Positions 1 through 10,520 are shown, counted from the stretch's first letter. The stretch is 28,151 nt of DNA from Arachnopeziza araneosa (GCA_003988855.1 QYAI01000240.1:1-28151); one strand, 5' to 3'. Numbers and translations: made by a program. Notes: a model not told the origin generated them from the letters alone.

Positions 1-1
1 T

Positions 2-63
2 CCATGGGTGGCAAAAAATAAATAAACCATGGGTAAAACCATGGTTAGCGTGGTTTTCCATGG
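2..63. repeat. Four CCATGG palindromes
   Basis: CCATGG occurs at 2-7, 27-32, 39-44 and 58-63. Between the last two copies AAAACCA at 36-42 is mirrored by TGGTTTT at 51-57, giving a small inverted repeat. It may be the edge of a repeat cut by the window boundary. Its function is unknown. Confidence 0.5.
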
Positions 64-512
64 AATATGGCGCTAACGTGGGTAGGTTTGAGCAGCCTAG
101 AGATACTGAAGCCGACCCAAGTCACGAAACCCAAAGGGACGAACAGAACGATGTTTCTAGTGGTGAAAGTACAGACAGCAACAGGGAAAACTTAGCGATC
201 GTCTCGTTCAAACAATTACAGGCGCTAGATGAGCAAGCTGCTGGGGAAGCAAGCGACAGCGAAGTGTTGAAGAGATTCCTCACTTCTTTTGAGCCTCAAG
301 ATCTTACGACTCAGCCTCATCTCGTCATCAACAGAGATGGACCTGTCTTGTACCCCGAGGAGGGAAATATCTTCTCTGCCCTTCTTTCCGCTCAGGTAAG
401 AAGGCGGTTTCTATCCGGAGACTCTCCTGTCTTCCAGGGAAGACAAAATTTTAGTTGGCCTCAGCTATCTGGCGAAGCCTCAACTGGGCGCATCGTCTAC
501 ACCTTTATCTGA
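60..512 (+). CDS. Unrecognised open reading frame, possibly a gene fragment
   Basis: This 150-codon open frame is not recognised. Its first part is polar and acidic, then comes a more hydrophobic stretch around residues 75-110. A possible 42-nt intron (GTAAG at 396, CAG ending at 437) would keep the frame. A different downstream frame, 454 to about 618, reads through a lysine-rich tail across two poly-A runs, so the true 3' end may be frameshifted or differently spliced. The ATG lies inside the last of four CCATGG palindromes, and another ATG at 41 is followed by a stop after 11 codons. It could be a decayed transposon-related gene or a chance open frame. Confidence 0.3.
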   Translation: MEYGANVGRFEQPRDTEADPSHETQRDEQNDVSSGESTDSNRENLAIVSFKQLQALDEQAAGEASDSEVLKRFLTSFEPQDLTTQPHLVINRDGPVLYPEEGNIFSALLSAQVRRRFLSGDSPVFQGRQNFSWPQLSGEASTGRIVYTFI

Positions 513-1433
513 AGTCGAAGGATTTGCGGCAGCAATCTCTTCCTTGGAGGTAGCGAAAAAAAAAGGGCTAAAAAAGATCAGAAGCGAAAAAAAAAAAAAT
601 TTAAATTCAGAAAGAAGATGAAGAAGGGGAAGGAGAGCACATACCAGACATCTCAGCAGGGCGCCATAAGGCTAATTATTTAATACCCTCTGACCCATTT
701 CCGAAGAAAGGGGGGTCCCGTTTACATACCCTGCGGATTCAGTGTCACTCAAACCTCCAGTCGAGAAAGAAGAGAAAGTGATTAAACCTACATGGCTCGG
801 TTCATGTCCAGAATCGCCTTATTTAATTATATATGTAGCACCAACGCGTCGCGCTTATTTGGCCGCAGCCTCGCCTTAAGGATAATAACAGTCTTCCCAA
901 ACGAATATTGGCCCATCTTATTCTTCACATCAAGTACAAGGTGGTTTAATTAACCCTGATATCTAAGCAATGACTGTTCGGTTTACTCTATCGTCTATGA
1001 GTTTCGTAGAACACTCCAATGGCATTATGTTAAGACGCGGGGAGGAGGGTGGCAGAAGGGAGGTGGAGAGAGGTAGCAGAGCGGCTGGAACGTTTAACTG
1101 TTCGGGCAGCGAGAAAGATGCAACGGCAAAAAGAATCGTAGGAGAAGAGCAGGGAGTTGTCGTACGAAGGCAGGCATAGAACGAGAAATGGTCTTCCATT
1201 TGACCGAGATCCTCCTACCATAAAACTAATTCTGGACATCCCATGCACAGTCACATAAAGCAATTCATCAGAAAGTTATCATATTCTCAAGTCCATCGCA
1301 CTGAATATCATTCATCCGTCATAGCAAAAGCCAAACCAGTGGGTAATACGTATCCCTATTCATCACATCCTTATCATGCCTATCCCTTCTTATTCATTCG
1401 TGCTAATCCTCCAACCTCAATCTCTACTCCAAT
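513..1433. other. Intergenic, no gene recognised
   Basis: No family is recognised in either strand. Long adenine runs lie near 556-600. A purine-rich stretch around 1038-1080 yields opposed short open frames that look like composition artefacts. The part next to 1434 should hold the ATX1 3' untranslated region. Confidence 0.5.
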
Positions 1434-1833
1434 CTATTCCGCAGGGACAATAACACTCTTCTCCTCTCCATCTGCCTCTCCGCTGTTGACCTTCTTCCCT
1501 GTCTTTGCAATGGTCTTGAGGACGGTCTCGTATTCTAGAGTGGGCTCGGCGACAACGGTGGCGGTTTGTGTGTCAAGGGAGACGTCATAGGATTTGACAC
1601 CTGTGTGAGATGGTCAGTTATGTTTCATTGTTTGCGTATCGAGCAGAGGATAAGTAGAGGAGAGGGTTGAAGCGTTGGAGGTGGCGGGTGTGGAAGCATG
1701 AAGCGACAAGCAAACAACCCAAGGAAGACATACCCTCCAATTTTCCAAGGACTCTGTTGACAGCACCCGAGCATCCACCACAGCTCATGCTGACATTGAA
1801 CTTGTAGGTATGTTGTCCTAGTTCGGCCGACAT
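1434..1833 (-). CDS. ATX1: Copper chaperone ATX1 (Cu+ donor to the secretory-pathway Cu-ATPase)
   Basis: Two exons, 1833-1734 and 1600-1434, encode 88 residues. The 133-nt intron has GTATGT at its 5' end, a CTGAC branch site and CACAG at its 3' end. The protein is a single heavy-metal-associated domain. The Cu(I)-binding motif MSCGGC is at residues 16-21 (Cys18 and Cys21), and the KTGKK lysine patch near the C-terminus matches the surface that docks on the copper ATPase. In yeast Atx1 hands copper to Ccc2 in the Golgi for loading secreted and membrane multicopper oxidases. The unspliced frame stops after 71 codons, so a naive ORF call would miss the second half. The length fits the family, with a short acidic extension at the C-terminus. 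The start is the only ATG before the domain. Confidence 0.93.
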
Positions 1834-2363
1834 GTTTGCGTTTCTTAAGATCTGTCCTTTGGTGGGGTCAAGTGTTTGTAGCGGGGTAGCAGTAATCGAC
1901 TTGTGATTGAAAGTAGATGTTAAGTTGGAGGAGGGAAAGTGTTGATGGAGTCGAAGGAGGATGCGACGGGATTGGAGAGCTATTTATTATTCCTCCCGGC
2001 AGAGTGAGTGAGTTGTGATCAGTAAGGTAAGGGCGAGCTTAGAAATGCACTCCCGCGGTCAGTCGATGGTGCAAGCGGCCGCTAAGGTGCGATGCTGTGC
2101 TGGACTCGGTTCGGCGGCGATAGTCAAGACAGGAGTGAAACTTGCTCAGGGGGATCGCCCATTGTTTAAGGCGCGACGTTGATCTGAGCAGGTTTTGGTT
2201 GATTGGGGGCTGAAATTTTCTTGTTTAGGAAGTGTTTGGGGATTTAGAAGGTTTAGAATAGGTTAATGAAAGCTTAACTTCATGAGTTGGGGTGCGAATT
2301 ATCACGTGCGCGGCAAAGATACCATATTACAGTATCTGATGTGATTGATGTGTCCTCTGCATC
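1834..2363. other. Intergenic between ATX1 and Rqc1
   Basis: This is the upstream region of ATX1 and the 3' flank of the TCF25/Rqc1 gene. Both genes are on the minus strand. No further gene or clear regulatory motif was recognised. Confidence 0.5.
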
Positions 2364-4562
2364 CTAATCGACTAATCCGGGCATTTCTTCATCACTATCA
2401 TCACCATCTTCCACTGTGGCTTGTCTTGCCCTCATCTGCTGTTCCAGCGGAACCAGCCCTGGCATTTCCTCATCTGTATCTGTCCCCACTTCATCCTCAT
2501 CTTCGTCTTCATCATCATTCCCACCACGGCTCCAAAACATATCAAGTATTCGTCTCGCAAAGCTGGTCGGTATATGATTTCCATTTCCATCTTCCAACAC
2601 GTCACTATCCCCATCTTCATCATCGTCACTCCATTCAATATCTAGCTCTTGCTGCATGGCAGCTTCCATTTCTCTTTGCATTTCTTCGCCCCCCAAACCT
2701 GGACGAGGCATCCCAGGTAAATTCAACCCGCCAAAAAGATTTGCTAGGGCCGCCATGGGGTTATTAAAGTTGTCATCCATCACTTCGCCACGGTCGCGGC
2801 CTCCGACTGCACGGCGTTGAGCAGGGTAGGAGAAGATGTTGTGGTCTGGTGGCAGAGGGTCAGAGTCAGAGTTGTTGCTCCTGTGAAGTAGACTACTCGG
2901 AACAAGAGCCATGAGTTTAGGATTGTCATCTAAGTACACGTAGCGCACGACATCGAGACTCATTTTGTTGTTATCAAGTAGTGGGATAGTGTCAATATCA
3001 GGTTTTGTGATAGTGTGTGCGATTTCCATAAGTAGGGCTGTGGTTTCGGTAGTGTTCCATAGGTCTTTGGTCTGGAGTACATAAATTTCCGTAAAGAAAG
3101 TTTCGGCATCAGTTCGAGGCATGATTCCCCATATACTTTTAGGGGCGTCGAGGTTAAGCTCTTTGAAGAGACGAGTAAAAAGCCAAGGAGTTCTTTGCAT
3201 TCCGTTGGAGAGATATTCTCGAGACTTGATTGGGTCTCGCACCTGAACAGCAGCCAACGTGAGAGAGCTTGTGCCATACCCACCAATACGACTTGAAACC
3301 GAAGATGGATGCCAGGGGCTTGGATTAGAACCAGTATTTGAATAGAAATCTAGTAGCCATTGAAATTCGTGAGCTCTCAGGGCGAGATCATGGATCACCA
3401 GATGCATGCAGTATGGATCCTCCTCCGGAGATAGACTAAGGAGCAGTTTAGCCCATTCGAATGCTGTTCTGTATGTCCCTTTCATGATCAAAGTCTTCAT
3501 ATAATGATATCCCGCTAGCCATAATTCTCTATTTTCTGGCCTTGCAAAGTCGAGGTGTGCTTTAGCTTGAGAAACTTTGGTATTGAACATTGAAGTGGCG
3601 GCCCGTCCAAAGCTAAACAACGCCCTTTCCAACAGATCCGCTGCCAACGCATGGTCTCCTTGGTTCTTAGAAACCTTGCTAACTTGGATAAGAAGTGAAA
3701 TATGATATGGATTCTTGGTGAGTAGTCCAATGAGATTTTGAGGATCTCCTATTTCGACAAATGTGTAAAAGGCCTGTTGTAAAGTTTGATATGTCTTGTC
3801 GTGTACATATCGAAACTGAACTTGGCCATTCGTACTTTCATCATCCACCAACTCCATTGTCAATCCACCTGTAGTTGATTTTGGCCATTCTTCTTTTCCT
3901 TGAATAAGATAATTTCGACGTAGTGTGAGTTCGGAAAGACCTTTCCCGGGAAGATGATGACCTCTTAATGCTGTCTCGAGATCCACCGTTCGTTGTTGGC
4001 GTTGCCGCCTTCTGGCCCCTCTTCCAACAGGGCCACCAGCATCGTCAAGGTTTTCAACAGCTTCCTTTCCAAACAAGCTCTTCATTTCATTCGCAACCTT
4101 CAAGTGGTTGGTGCTTATGCTCAGTAACGCACATATTCGCTCGTATTCTGGATCTCGAGTGATTGTCTGTTGTGAAGATTGGCCACTACCAGCTTTTACG
4201 TCTAGTTCTTTCAACGCCGCATCAATTTCGTCAACCCTTTCGGTGTCTTGTTCACCGTCAGCTTTGGCTTTAGCTTTAGCCTTCTTCTTCTTCTTCTTCG
4301 ATTTCTTCGATTTCTTCGATGCAGTAGTGGGGGTAGGATGGTTGTCCTTCATATCTTGTTGAAGTTCGTCTTCCTTTTCCTCTTGCTCTTCCTCATCTGC
4401 TTCATCTTCTAATGCTGCTAGATTTGCAAAGAGACTTGGCTTCGGCTTCCGCGCAACAACTGGTTCATCTTCTGACTCATCTTCTTCTTCTGTTTGTGCT
4501 TGAAGTCTGGCCTGTTCCAATTCCTGCTGCTGTTGCAGTTTTCGTAGCTGTCTAGTCGACAT
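2364..4562 (-). CDS. RQC1: TCF25/Rqc1 family protein (ribosome quality control complex)
   Basis: This single-exon gene encodes 732 residues. The N-terminus starts MSTRQLRKLQ with Gln/Glu-rich sequence, followed by an acidic block containing SLFANLAALEDE at 43-54, then a lysine-rich stretch at about 83-101. The conserved TCF25 region follows: DPEYERICALLSIS-type sequence, a Gly-Arg-rich linker, and a long helical-repeat body to about residue 560. The C-terminus is very acidic and holds two exact copies of DEEMPGLV (697-704 and 724-731). In yeast Rqc1 acts with Ltn1, Rqc2 and Cdc48 on stalled nascent chains on 60S subunits and supports K48-linked ubiquitination. The gene is divergent from the PP2C gene, with 385 bp between the start codons. 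The family assignment is firm and the function is by homology. Confidence 0.9.
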   Translation of the reverse strand: MSTRQLRKLQQQQELEQARLQAQTEEEDESEDEPVVARKPKPSLFANLAALEDEADEEEQEEKEDELQQDMKDNHPTPTTASKKSKKSKKKKKKAKAKAKADGEQDTERVDEIDAALKELDVKAGSGQSSQQTITRDPEYERICALLSISTNHLKVANEMKSLFGKEAVENLDDAGGPVGRGARRRQRQQRTVDLETALRGHHLPGKGLSELTLRRNYLIQGKEEWPKSTTGGLTMELVDDESTNGQVQFRYVHDKTYQTLQQAFYTFVEIGDPQNLIGLLTKNPYHISLLIQVSKVSKNQGDHALAADLLERALFSFGRAATSMFNTKVSQAKAHLDFARPENRELWLAGYHYMKTLIMKGTYRTAFEWAKLLLSLSPEEDPYCMHLVIHDLALRAHEFQWLLDFYSNTGSNPSPWHPSSVSSRIGGYGTSSLTLAAVQVRDPIKSREYLSNGMQRTPWLFTRLFKELNLDAPKSIWGIMPRTDAETFFTEIYVLQTKDLWNTTETTALLMEIAHTITKPDIDTIPLLDNNKMSLDVVRYVYLDDNPKLMALVPSSLLHRSNNSDSDPLPPDHNIFSYPAQRRAVGGRDRGEVMDDNFNNPMAALANLFGGLNLPGMPRPGLGGEEMQREMEAAMQQELDIEWSDDDEDGDSDVLEDGNGNHIPTSFARRILDMFWSRGGNDDEDEDEDEVGTDTDEEMPGLVPLEQQMRARQATVEDGDDSDEEMPGLVD

Positions 4563-4947
4563 TTCTATTCTATTCTAATCGTAGTTGAAGGAACGGCTTC
4601 AATGAAAGTTGTTGGTAAGGATTGTAGGAGTGCTGCTCTTTGAATTTGGTAGGTCTCTTCGGCGAATGACGCAGGCGGCAGAATTCCGGTGTGCTGTTTT
4701 TGGAAATCAACTTCCCCATTACTTTCTAGCAGCAACTCGACAGAACGAGTCCACAGCTTCTTTGGGAGGAAGAGACCTTGAGGGATGACATCGCTCTTTA
4801 TGTTTCTATCATTACGATAGCTTCTGGACCTTCATTTTACTTCGTCCCTCACTCGCTCGTTAGTCCTGCCACGCGACCGCCTAGCGGAATCCTAGCCGAC
4901 TCGAAACCTCTGAAAAAGCTTCAAATCCACCATCCACATCTGCATCA
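4563..4947. promoter_or_regulatory. Shared divergent promoter region of Rqc1 and PP2C genes
   Basis: 385 bp separate the two start codons, so both 5' untranslated regions and promoters must lie here. No strong TATA box was seen. A small out-of-frame ATG at 4778 precedes the PP2C start on the plus strand and could act as an upstream ORF if it is transcribed. Confidence 0.55.
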
Positions 4948-6767
4948 ATGCGTCGAGCAGCAATCAGAGCCCTCCGGACAGCACGTCTCGTCCCATCATC
5001 GAAGAACTTCACTCTCCGCGCCCATAGTGCCTTTCAATCTACGAACCATGTGCTAGGCAGACGACCCTATTCGACAGAATCGCCAATCCCTCGCTCGCCC
5101 ATGTACATTCGGCGGTTTTCAGTTGCTGTTTTGTCTGGTCTGGTGGGGTATGGGGCTTGGTATACATATAGGGGCAAATCGGCAGGAAATTCAATCGCAG
5201 AGCAAACACGTGTCTTGTCGACTCAAACTCCCAGTCCTACGTCGGATTTCGAGAGAAAGGCGGTGGTAGTGGGTGCTGATTCATTATACACGGGGACCAT
5301 ACAAGGCAACGAACCGATATCAAAAGATACGGATGATGCTGGGAGGAAAGTGTTGGAGATGTTGACACCGGAACAAGCAACGCAGAAACTGAGAAGGAAC
5401 GAGGAGAGCTATTTGATTGGAAGAGGAAAAGGAGTTGTGAGATATGATGTTGTTCAAATACCCAGTAATGATCCGATTGAAGATGATCATGCGGAGAAGA
5501 TCATTGAAGTACCTCAAGCTCTATCAACAGCTACTATGGAGAAAAATACCAGTAGCGACTGGATGTTTTGGGGCGTGTTTGATGGCCACGCGTATGTACA
5601 CCAGACCGAACCTTAATCCTGCTAACAAGTTACAGTGGGTGGACGACATCTGCCAAATTGCGTCAAGTACTCATTGGCTTCGTCGCTCGGGAGTTGAACT
5701 CCACGTATAACGCTGCCCTTGCAGATCCAAAGTCATCTGGGCTTCCAACATCTGAAGCTATCGAGGATGCTATCAAGACTGGATTCACGCGATTAGACAA
5801 TGAGATTGTTCATGAAAGTGTAGAAAAGGTGATGAAAGCCAACTCTAAACTGGTAGCTGCTGAGCTTCTTGCTCCAGCTCTCTCGGGCTCATGCGCCCTT
5901 TTATCGTTCTACGACTCTAATTCTCAACTCCTCCGTGTTGCATGCACAGGTGACTCGCGTGCTGTTCTTGGTCGCCGAACTGAATCTGGGAAATGGGTTG
6001 CGACCCCTCTTTCTGTGGATCAAACGGGTGGAAACCCCGATGAAGAGGCGAGGCTACGAAAACTCCATCCTGGGGAAGAGAATGTGGTTCGAAATGGAAG
6101 AATTCTAGGAGGGTTGGAACCATCGCGTGCGTTCGGGGATGCAAGCTATAAATGGACTAGAGAAGTATCGGAACGTCTAAAAGCTTCTTTCTTCGGTCGT
6201 ACTCCATCCCAGCTTCTCCGAACTCCGCCATATGTTACTGCTGAGCCTGTGGTCACGACAACTCAGATTGATCCTTCGAGAGGCGACTTTGTCGTCATGG
6301 CTACAGATGGACTATGGGAAATGCTTACAAATGAAGAGGTTGTAGGTTTAGTAGGTCAGTGGGTAGAGAAGCAATCCGCATCCGCAAATGGTGGCAGTTC
6401 TTGGGCGAAAATGTTCGGAGCTCAGCAAAAGGGTCTTCCGGTTGAACAGAATGGCCCCAAGAATTCGCAGAAGGATGGACAAAAGACTCCAATTAGACAA
6501 CGTCAATGGGGCGTGACAGGAGGGGAAGATGCTCGGTTTGTTGTGGAAGACAAGAATGTTGCTACCCATTTAGTACGCAATGCTCTCGGTGGGAAGGACA
6601 AAGATATGGTCTGTGCCCTATTAACCTTACCAGCCCCATACTCTAGGCGATATAGAGATGATTTGACCGTAGAGGTTATCTTCTTCGGAAACAGTAATAA
6701 GAGTGGTGATGTGGTGGTCAACAAGGAGGCGAGTGCAAGTGCGGCCGATGTCAAGGCGAAACTATGA
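4948..6767 (+). CDS. PTC5: Mitochondrial PP2C-type protein phosphatase, Ptc5-like
   Basis: Two exons, 4948-5591 and 5636-6767, encode 591 residues. The 44-nt intron has GTATGT, a perfect GCTAAC branch site and TACAG. An Arg-rich N-terminus (MRRAAIRALRTARL) looks like a mitochondrial presequence, followed by a hydrophobic segment at about 57-72. PP2C motifs appear in order: FDGHAGW at 211-217 (the codon for Ala215 is split by the intron), GDSRA at 320-324, LEPSRAFGD at 375-383, DGLW at 439-442, and DDLTV at 556-560. All metal-binding aspartates of these motifs are present. Yeast Ptc5 dephosphorylates the pyruvate dehydrogenase E1-alpha subunit, and that role is inferred here from the presequence and the FDGHAGWTTSAKLR signature. 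The length is close to yeast Ptc5. Convergent with the aldo-keto reductase gene. Confidence 0.92.
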
Positions 6768-7063
6768 ATTGAAAGAGCACATGTATAATAGATCCAGGAG
6801 TTTCGGCCTCTAGCGTTGGAAGGTTTCTTTGGCGCAGGCACATACCCAGATAAACAATGCTAATTTTGCAAGGGTAGGTAACTTAAGAGACTTGAGTCCC
6901 GATCATGTGTTTCTTTGATGTATAGTATCACTCAACTTTCACTGTAATCTTGGCCAAGTACTTCTTCTGTATTTTTATTTAATCAAGTATATGCCATGAG
7001 AACCAAAACACTCATTGGTATTTTAGAGTATGCTAAGGTCCAGTGACTCGCAAAGCATTCTAT

Positions 7064-8227
7064 TTACTCTTCCCTTGGCTTGATAGGGCCAACCTTTGTT
7101 GGCTGATCCAGGTATGCCGACAGATTTAGCAGTGGGATATCTTTATACCCCAAGTCTGAACTCCACTTCTGCCCACCATAGCCAAACATAAATCCAAGCG
7201 GAAACCCAGCGTCAAATTCCGCTGCATCTTCAATTGCTGCGATGTCTTCTTTACTTAACTGCACCGCGAGCGCATCAATATTGCTCTGCAAATGCTTGAT
7301 GCTCCTTCCTCCTACGATTGGAAACACATACGGTGCTTTATGCATCACATATGCCAGTGCCACACTGGCGATTTCCGTCTTCTTAACCTTCGCGATCTTT
7401 TCCAAAGCAGCCGAAATCGCCTTCTGCTTCTCTGTCGGCCCACCTCCCTGCCGCCCCTCTTTGCTTTTCGCCTTCTCCTCCAACTCTTCCTCGGTCTTGA
7501 AATTGCCTCTCCCAAGGACTCCCCACGGAGCAAGAGCCATCCCTTCTGCCTCTGCCATTGGAAGGATATCCCGCTCGAAATCACGCACTGCCGCACTCCA
7601 ATATCCTTGATAGACGCTGAATTGGGTGAGACCAAAATCTCTTGCGTACTGGTTCGCTTTAGACACGATCCATGCAGGCGTATCGCTGATTCCAAGGTAA
7701 AGGACTTTTCCGGCTACGACCAAGTTGTGTAACGCACGCATAGCCTCTGGAATTGACGTGGTGTAATCCCACCAATGGATATACAACAAATCAATGTAAT
7801 CTGTCTGCAGCTTCTTCAGACTAGCATCAACACTCAAGCGCAGAGACTTGGAATGATTCCCAGCATAATTGACCTTGATATCCACGGGTCCGGTGACCCT
7901 GTCCGGGTATCCCATGGTGAACTTTGTTGCGAGGACAATTTGGTCACGGTTCTTGCGTCCAGCCATCCATTCCCCGATCCATGCCTCGGACTCTTCTCCT
8001 TGGTAGTTGTTGGCTGTGTCGATAAAATTCCCACCGAGTTTGAAAAAATGGTCCAGAATCTCGAAAGCTGTGGGTTTTGGGCAGGGACCCATCCATTGAT
8101 TCCAAGCGTCACCAAAGTTCATCGCTCCTAGACATAGTGGGGAAACCCGGACGCCGGCGGAGGGAGAGAGGACTCGGTAATAACCAAGTAGCGAGGTGGG
8201 TTTCGGGGCAGCTACTGGCAATGACAT
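7064..8227 (-). CDS. Aldo-keto reductase, norsolorinic acid reductase / aryl-alcohol dehydrogenase type
   Basis: This single-exon gene encodes 387 residues, the usual length for NorA-like reductases. The AKR catalytic tetrad is visible: Asp70 and Tyr75 in FIDTANNYQ, Lys102 in LATKFT, and His151 in YIHWWDY. SDTPAW and the VGGRSIKHL region, which binds the NADP phosphate, follow. The family reduces aldehydes or ketones of aromatic compounds with NADPH in the cytosol. NorA-type enzymes have been linked to aflatoxin-pathway clusters, but most relatives are general aryl-alcohol dehydrogenases. Nothing beside it suggests a cluster, so the substrate cannot be assigned. The start ATG at 8227 is the first in frame, and the N-terminal LGYYRVLSPSAGVRVSPL matches family members from the first residues. 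Confidence 0.9.
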   Translation of the reverse strand: MSLPVAAPKPTSLLGYYRVLSPSAGVRVSPLCLGAMNFGDAWNQWMGPCPKPTAFEILDHFFKLGGNFIDTANNYQGEESEAWIGEWMAGRKNRDQIVLATKFTMGYPDRVTGPVDIKVNYAGNHSKSLRLSVDASLKKLQTDYIDLLYIHWWDYTTSIPEAMRALHNLVVAGKVLYLGISDTPAWIVSKANQYARDFGLTQFSVYQGYWSAAVRDFERDILPMAEAEGMALAPWGVLGRGNFKTEEELEEKAKSKEGRQGGGPTEKQKAISAALEKIAKVKKTEIASVALAYVMHKAPYVFPIVGGRSIKHLQSNIDALAVQLSKEDIAAIEDAAEFDAGFPLGFMFGYGGQKWSSDLGYKDIPLLNLSAYLDQPTKVGPIKPREE

Positions 8228-8336
8228 TGTGTTAGGTTGTACAGTAAATTTCTCCTTAGAAGGGCGAGATTTGAATGGAGATTCAGTTATGCTAATGAGA
8301 TTTCTTTCCAGGCCTACAAGAGATGGGACATGAGCA

Positions 8337-8352
8337 ATATATATATATATAT
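8337..8352. repeat. (AT)8 microsatellite
   Basis: Eight uninterrupted AT units lie upstream of the aldo-keto reductase start codon, about 110 bp away. Confidence 0.9.
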
Positions 8353-9038
8353 TTCCTCCTCAAACGCATTACAGTTTCGTATCTTCAACTTTTCGCCTTT
8401 ACCACTCGTATATCCGAAGCTTTCGGTCATTACTGATATCTCCATGATTCACCCGCATGGACACTTGTCTCTCTGTGTGTAGAATACTTGATGGTCAAAA
8501 TAGAGAGCAAGGAATTACTTGTTACGGTGCATTCCTACTCCGACATCCCGCTTTTCCGTCCATGAGCCACTCCACGGAAGTATGAATTCAACGGAAATGA
8601 AGCTTTTGACCGGCACGAACGGAATTCCTAAACGGAAAAGGCTTTCGGAATGCCGCTACAAAAGCCACCGCAGACAAAAGCGTTTCGGACTTAATGATAT
8701 TTCCGGGACCTGCATTAACGAGGTTTGCACTCCACATCATCAGAGAGCGCATTGGCGACTGTTGCGCTCGGAAACAAATAATCAAACTACGAAATCACAT
8801 CCGTTCTTCACAGCTTTCTTTTTCTCTACACTGATCTTCTCGGGCTCATCATGGTAGCCTATCGCATTCCCAATGTGGCTAGAGCTCCTCTTGTCGTATT
8901 CGTAGGGCGGATTCGCTTCCCCGTCGGCACTGCCGACCTCACACGACGCCTGTGGCACTCTTAATGCCGTCATCGACAATTCGCTCAGGCTAGCATTGAA
9001 GATTTCTGTTTCTTCAGCTCTAGTAGCGTATATTCAGA

Positions 9039-9066
9039 GGCATAAAATGTAGTTTGATTTTATGCC
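9039..9066. repeat. Perfect inverted repeat, 10-bp arms
   Basis: GGCATAAAAT at 9039-9048 and ATTTTATGCC at 9057-9066 are exact reverse complements separated by 8 nt. A partial copy (GATTTTATG) follows at about 9067-9075. It could be a cruciform or hairpin, or the remains of a small inverted-repeat element. Confidence 0.7.
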
Positions 9067-10484
9067 GATTTTATGTCAATGGCAGGCGGCACTCCGAAGG
9101 CTGGATGTACCTTTGTCTATATTCGGCTTGTTTCTACTTTTAATGCCGGCAGTGTTTTGATGCGAAACTCTTCAGGGCTGTAGAAACACTGCGGTTCATA
9201 ATTCTTGAGTTAACCCGACTCCGCCTTCATGTTGAAAAACGAAAGCTTCAAAATACCGCTGCTGACGTTTGTTTTAGGCTACCAAAATGGTGCACGCCCT
9301 GGTCTCACGGCGTGCTTTCGAGCGAACCCGAGCTCAGGATTGCTCCACTCGTAATTAATTACACGCTCTTTTCATCAAATTTCGCTAGAAGAGAGGATAC
9401 CATGTGTTTTAATGCCGAATGTGGCATCCCGATTCCTTGCATTGACTCAGACGTGGCGCAAGTTATATCCGCTGTCAGTTCGTTTCGAGATCTCGTCATT
9501 CGCGTGGCAATAACCCTGCCGATCATCCTCAAGGCTTAGAGCAGCTTGGGCCTGCTTGGGCCCCGCGAATCTGGCGGAAGCGCTTGATGTTTCGGGGAGG
9601 AGAATTCATCATTGGCCGTTTTCCCGAGTTTCTATTTTGGTGGCTGCAGGGCTCATGCTTGATAAGATCTCTATCCCGGGAACATCCAGTTTTGCTACAA
9701 TCCCATTGCTCGGCATTGATCAATCCTTCATTCGTCCGGTTTCTTCTGCAGTTCCTGCAGAAAACTAGTGGTTTTCAGTCAAGGTTTGGACCTTAATCAG
9801 TCGAGGTTTGAGCTTTTTACTTCGAGTCTCGTCTCTCTCCGTAGGCAACCTCACCGCTTCGAACATGGGCTTGGCAAAAAACACAAGGCTTAGCGAGGTG
9901 TCCATCTGTTCTCGGTAGACGTAGTACCATAGAGCAGGGTCTTTACGTATCTAGGACGTGTATCCTAGGTGATCGGGCCAATGTTGAAAGTTCAGACGAC
10001 TGCCTACATGGTGGTGAGAGCTCAGCACTCACTCATCAGATGCTTCAGTTGTGTCTCCTTATCAAACATCTTGCATGAGAAACTGTTTCTTCCCTGGTCT
10101 CATTCGTTGAATTTTCATCCCATCCCACCATCTTTTCGTTCAGCTGATCGAGAAACCGATCATTTCCGTTTGTTTGTTACACACGATACGGCGTGATATC
10201 TGCAACGAGTCACTCCAATATCAAATCTTGTCCCCAGTCCGTGAAATTCTACTGATTTTCATTCGTTAACCGTGTGGTTTTGGTTGCAATAAGACCCTTC
10301 AGACCTTGCTTTACCAAACAATGGTTTTCAGTACTCCCTCAATTATGCGATGAAGCCTTGCCAAGACGATCACGAGAATCATGGCACAGTCGATACGAGG
10401 CTGAGAAAAATCTTACACGATCCGTTATCTCGGTGTGGCTGTAAAGATCTCTCTTGCTCTACTCAGGATGACTCCCATCAGCCA

Positions 10485-10501
10485 AGGGGCCGGCCAGGGG
10501 G
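10485..10501 (+). promoter_or_regulatory. Pair of AGGGG (STRE-like) motifs in the laccase promoter
   Basis: AGGGG occurs at 10485-10489 and 10496-10500, flanking the palindrome GGCCGGCC (10488-10495). AGGGG is the core of the fungal stress-response element bound by Msn2/Seb1-type C2H2 factors. The pair lies about 150 bp upstream of the laccase ATG and just before the TATA box. The regulatory role is inferred. Confidence 0.35.
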
Positions 10502-10520
10502 TTTCGTCTATTCTCAGAAG

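Larger units (their letters stand above)
8228..10520. other. Long intergenic region without a recognised gene
   Basis: About 2.3 kb separates the aldo-keto reductase from the laccase promoter. Short open frames in several directions match no family I recognise. Contents worth marking are an (AT)8 run, a cluster of CGGAA motifs near 8570-8650 and a hairpin at 9039-9066, each listed separately. It may include old transposon remains that have decayed beyond recognition. Confidence 0.5.

Noticed and set aside
963..1263. Overlapping opposite-strand frames of 69-78 codons
   Set aside because: No recognisable sequence, and the purine-rich composition explains their openness.
2345..2767. Plus-strand open frame of 140 codons, His/Pro-rich
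   Set aside because: It is antisense to the acidic C-terminus of the Rqc1-like gene; the composition is a mirror of Asp/Glu codons.
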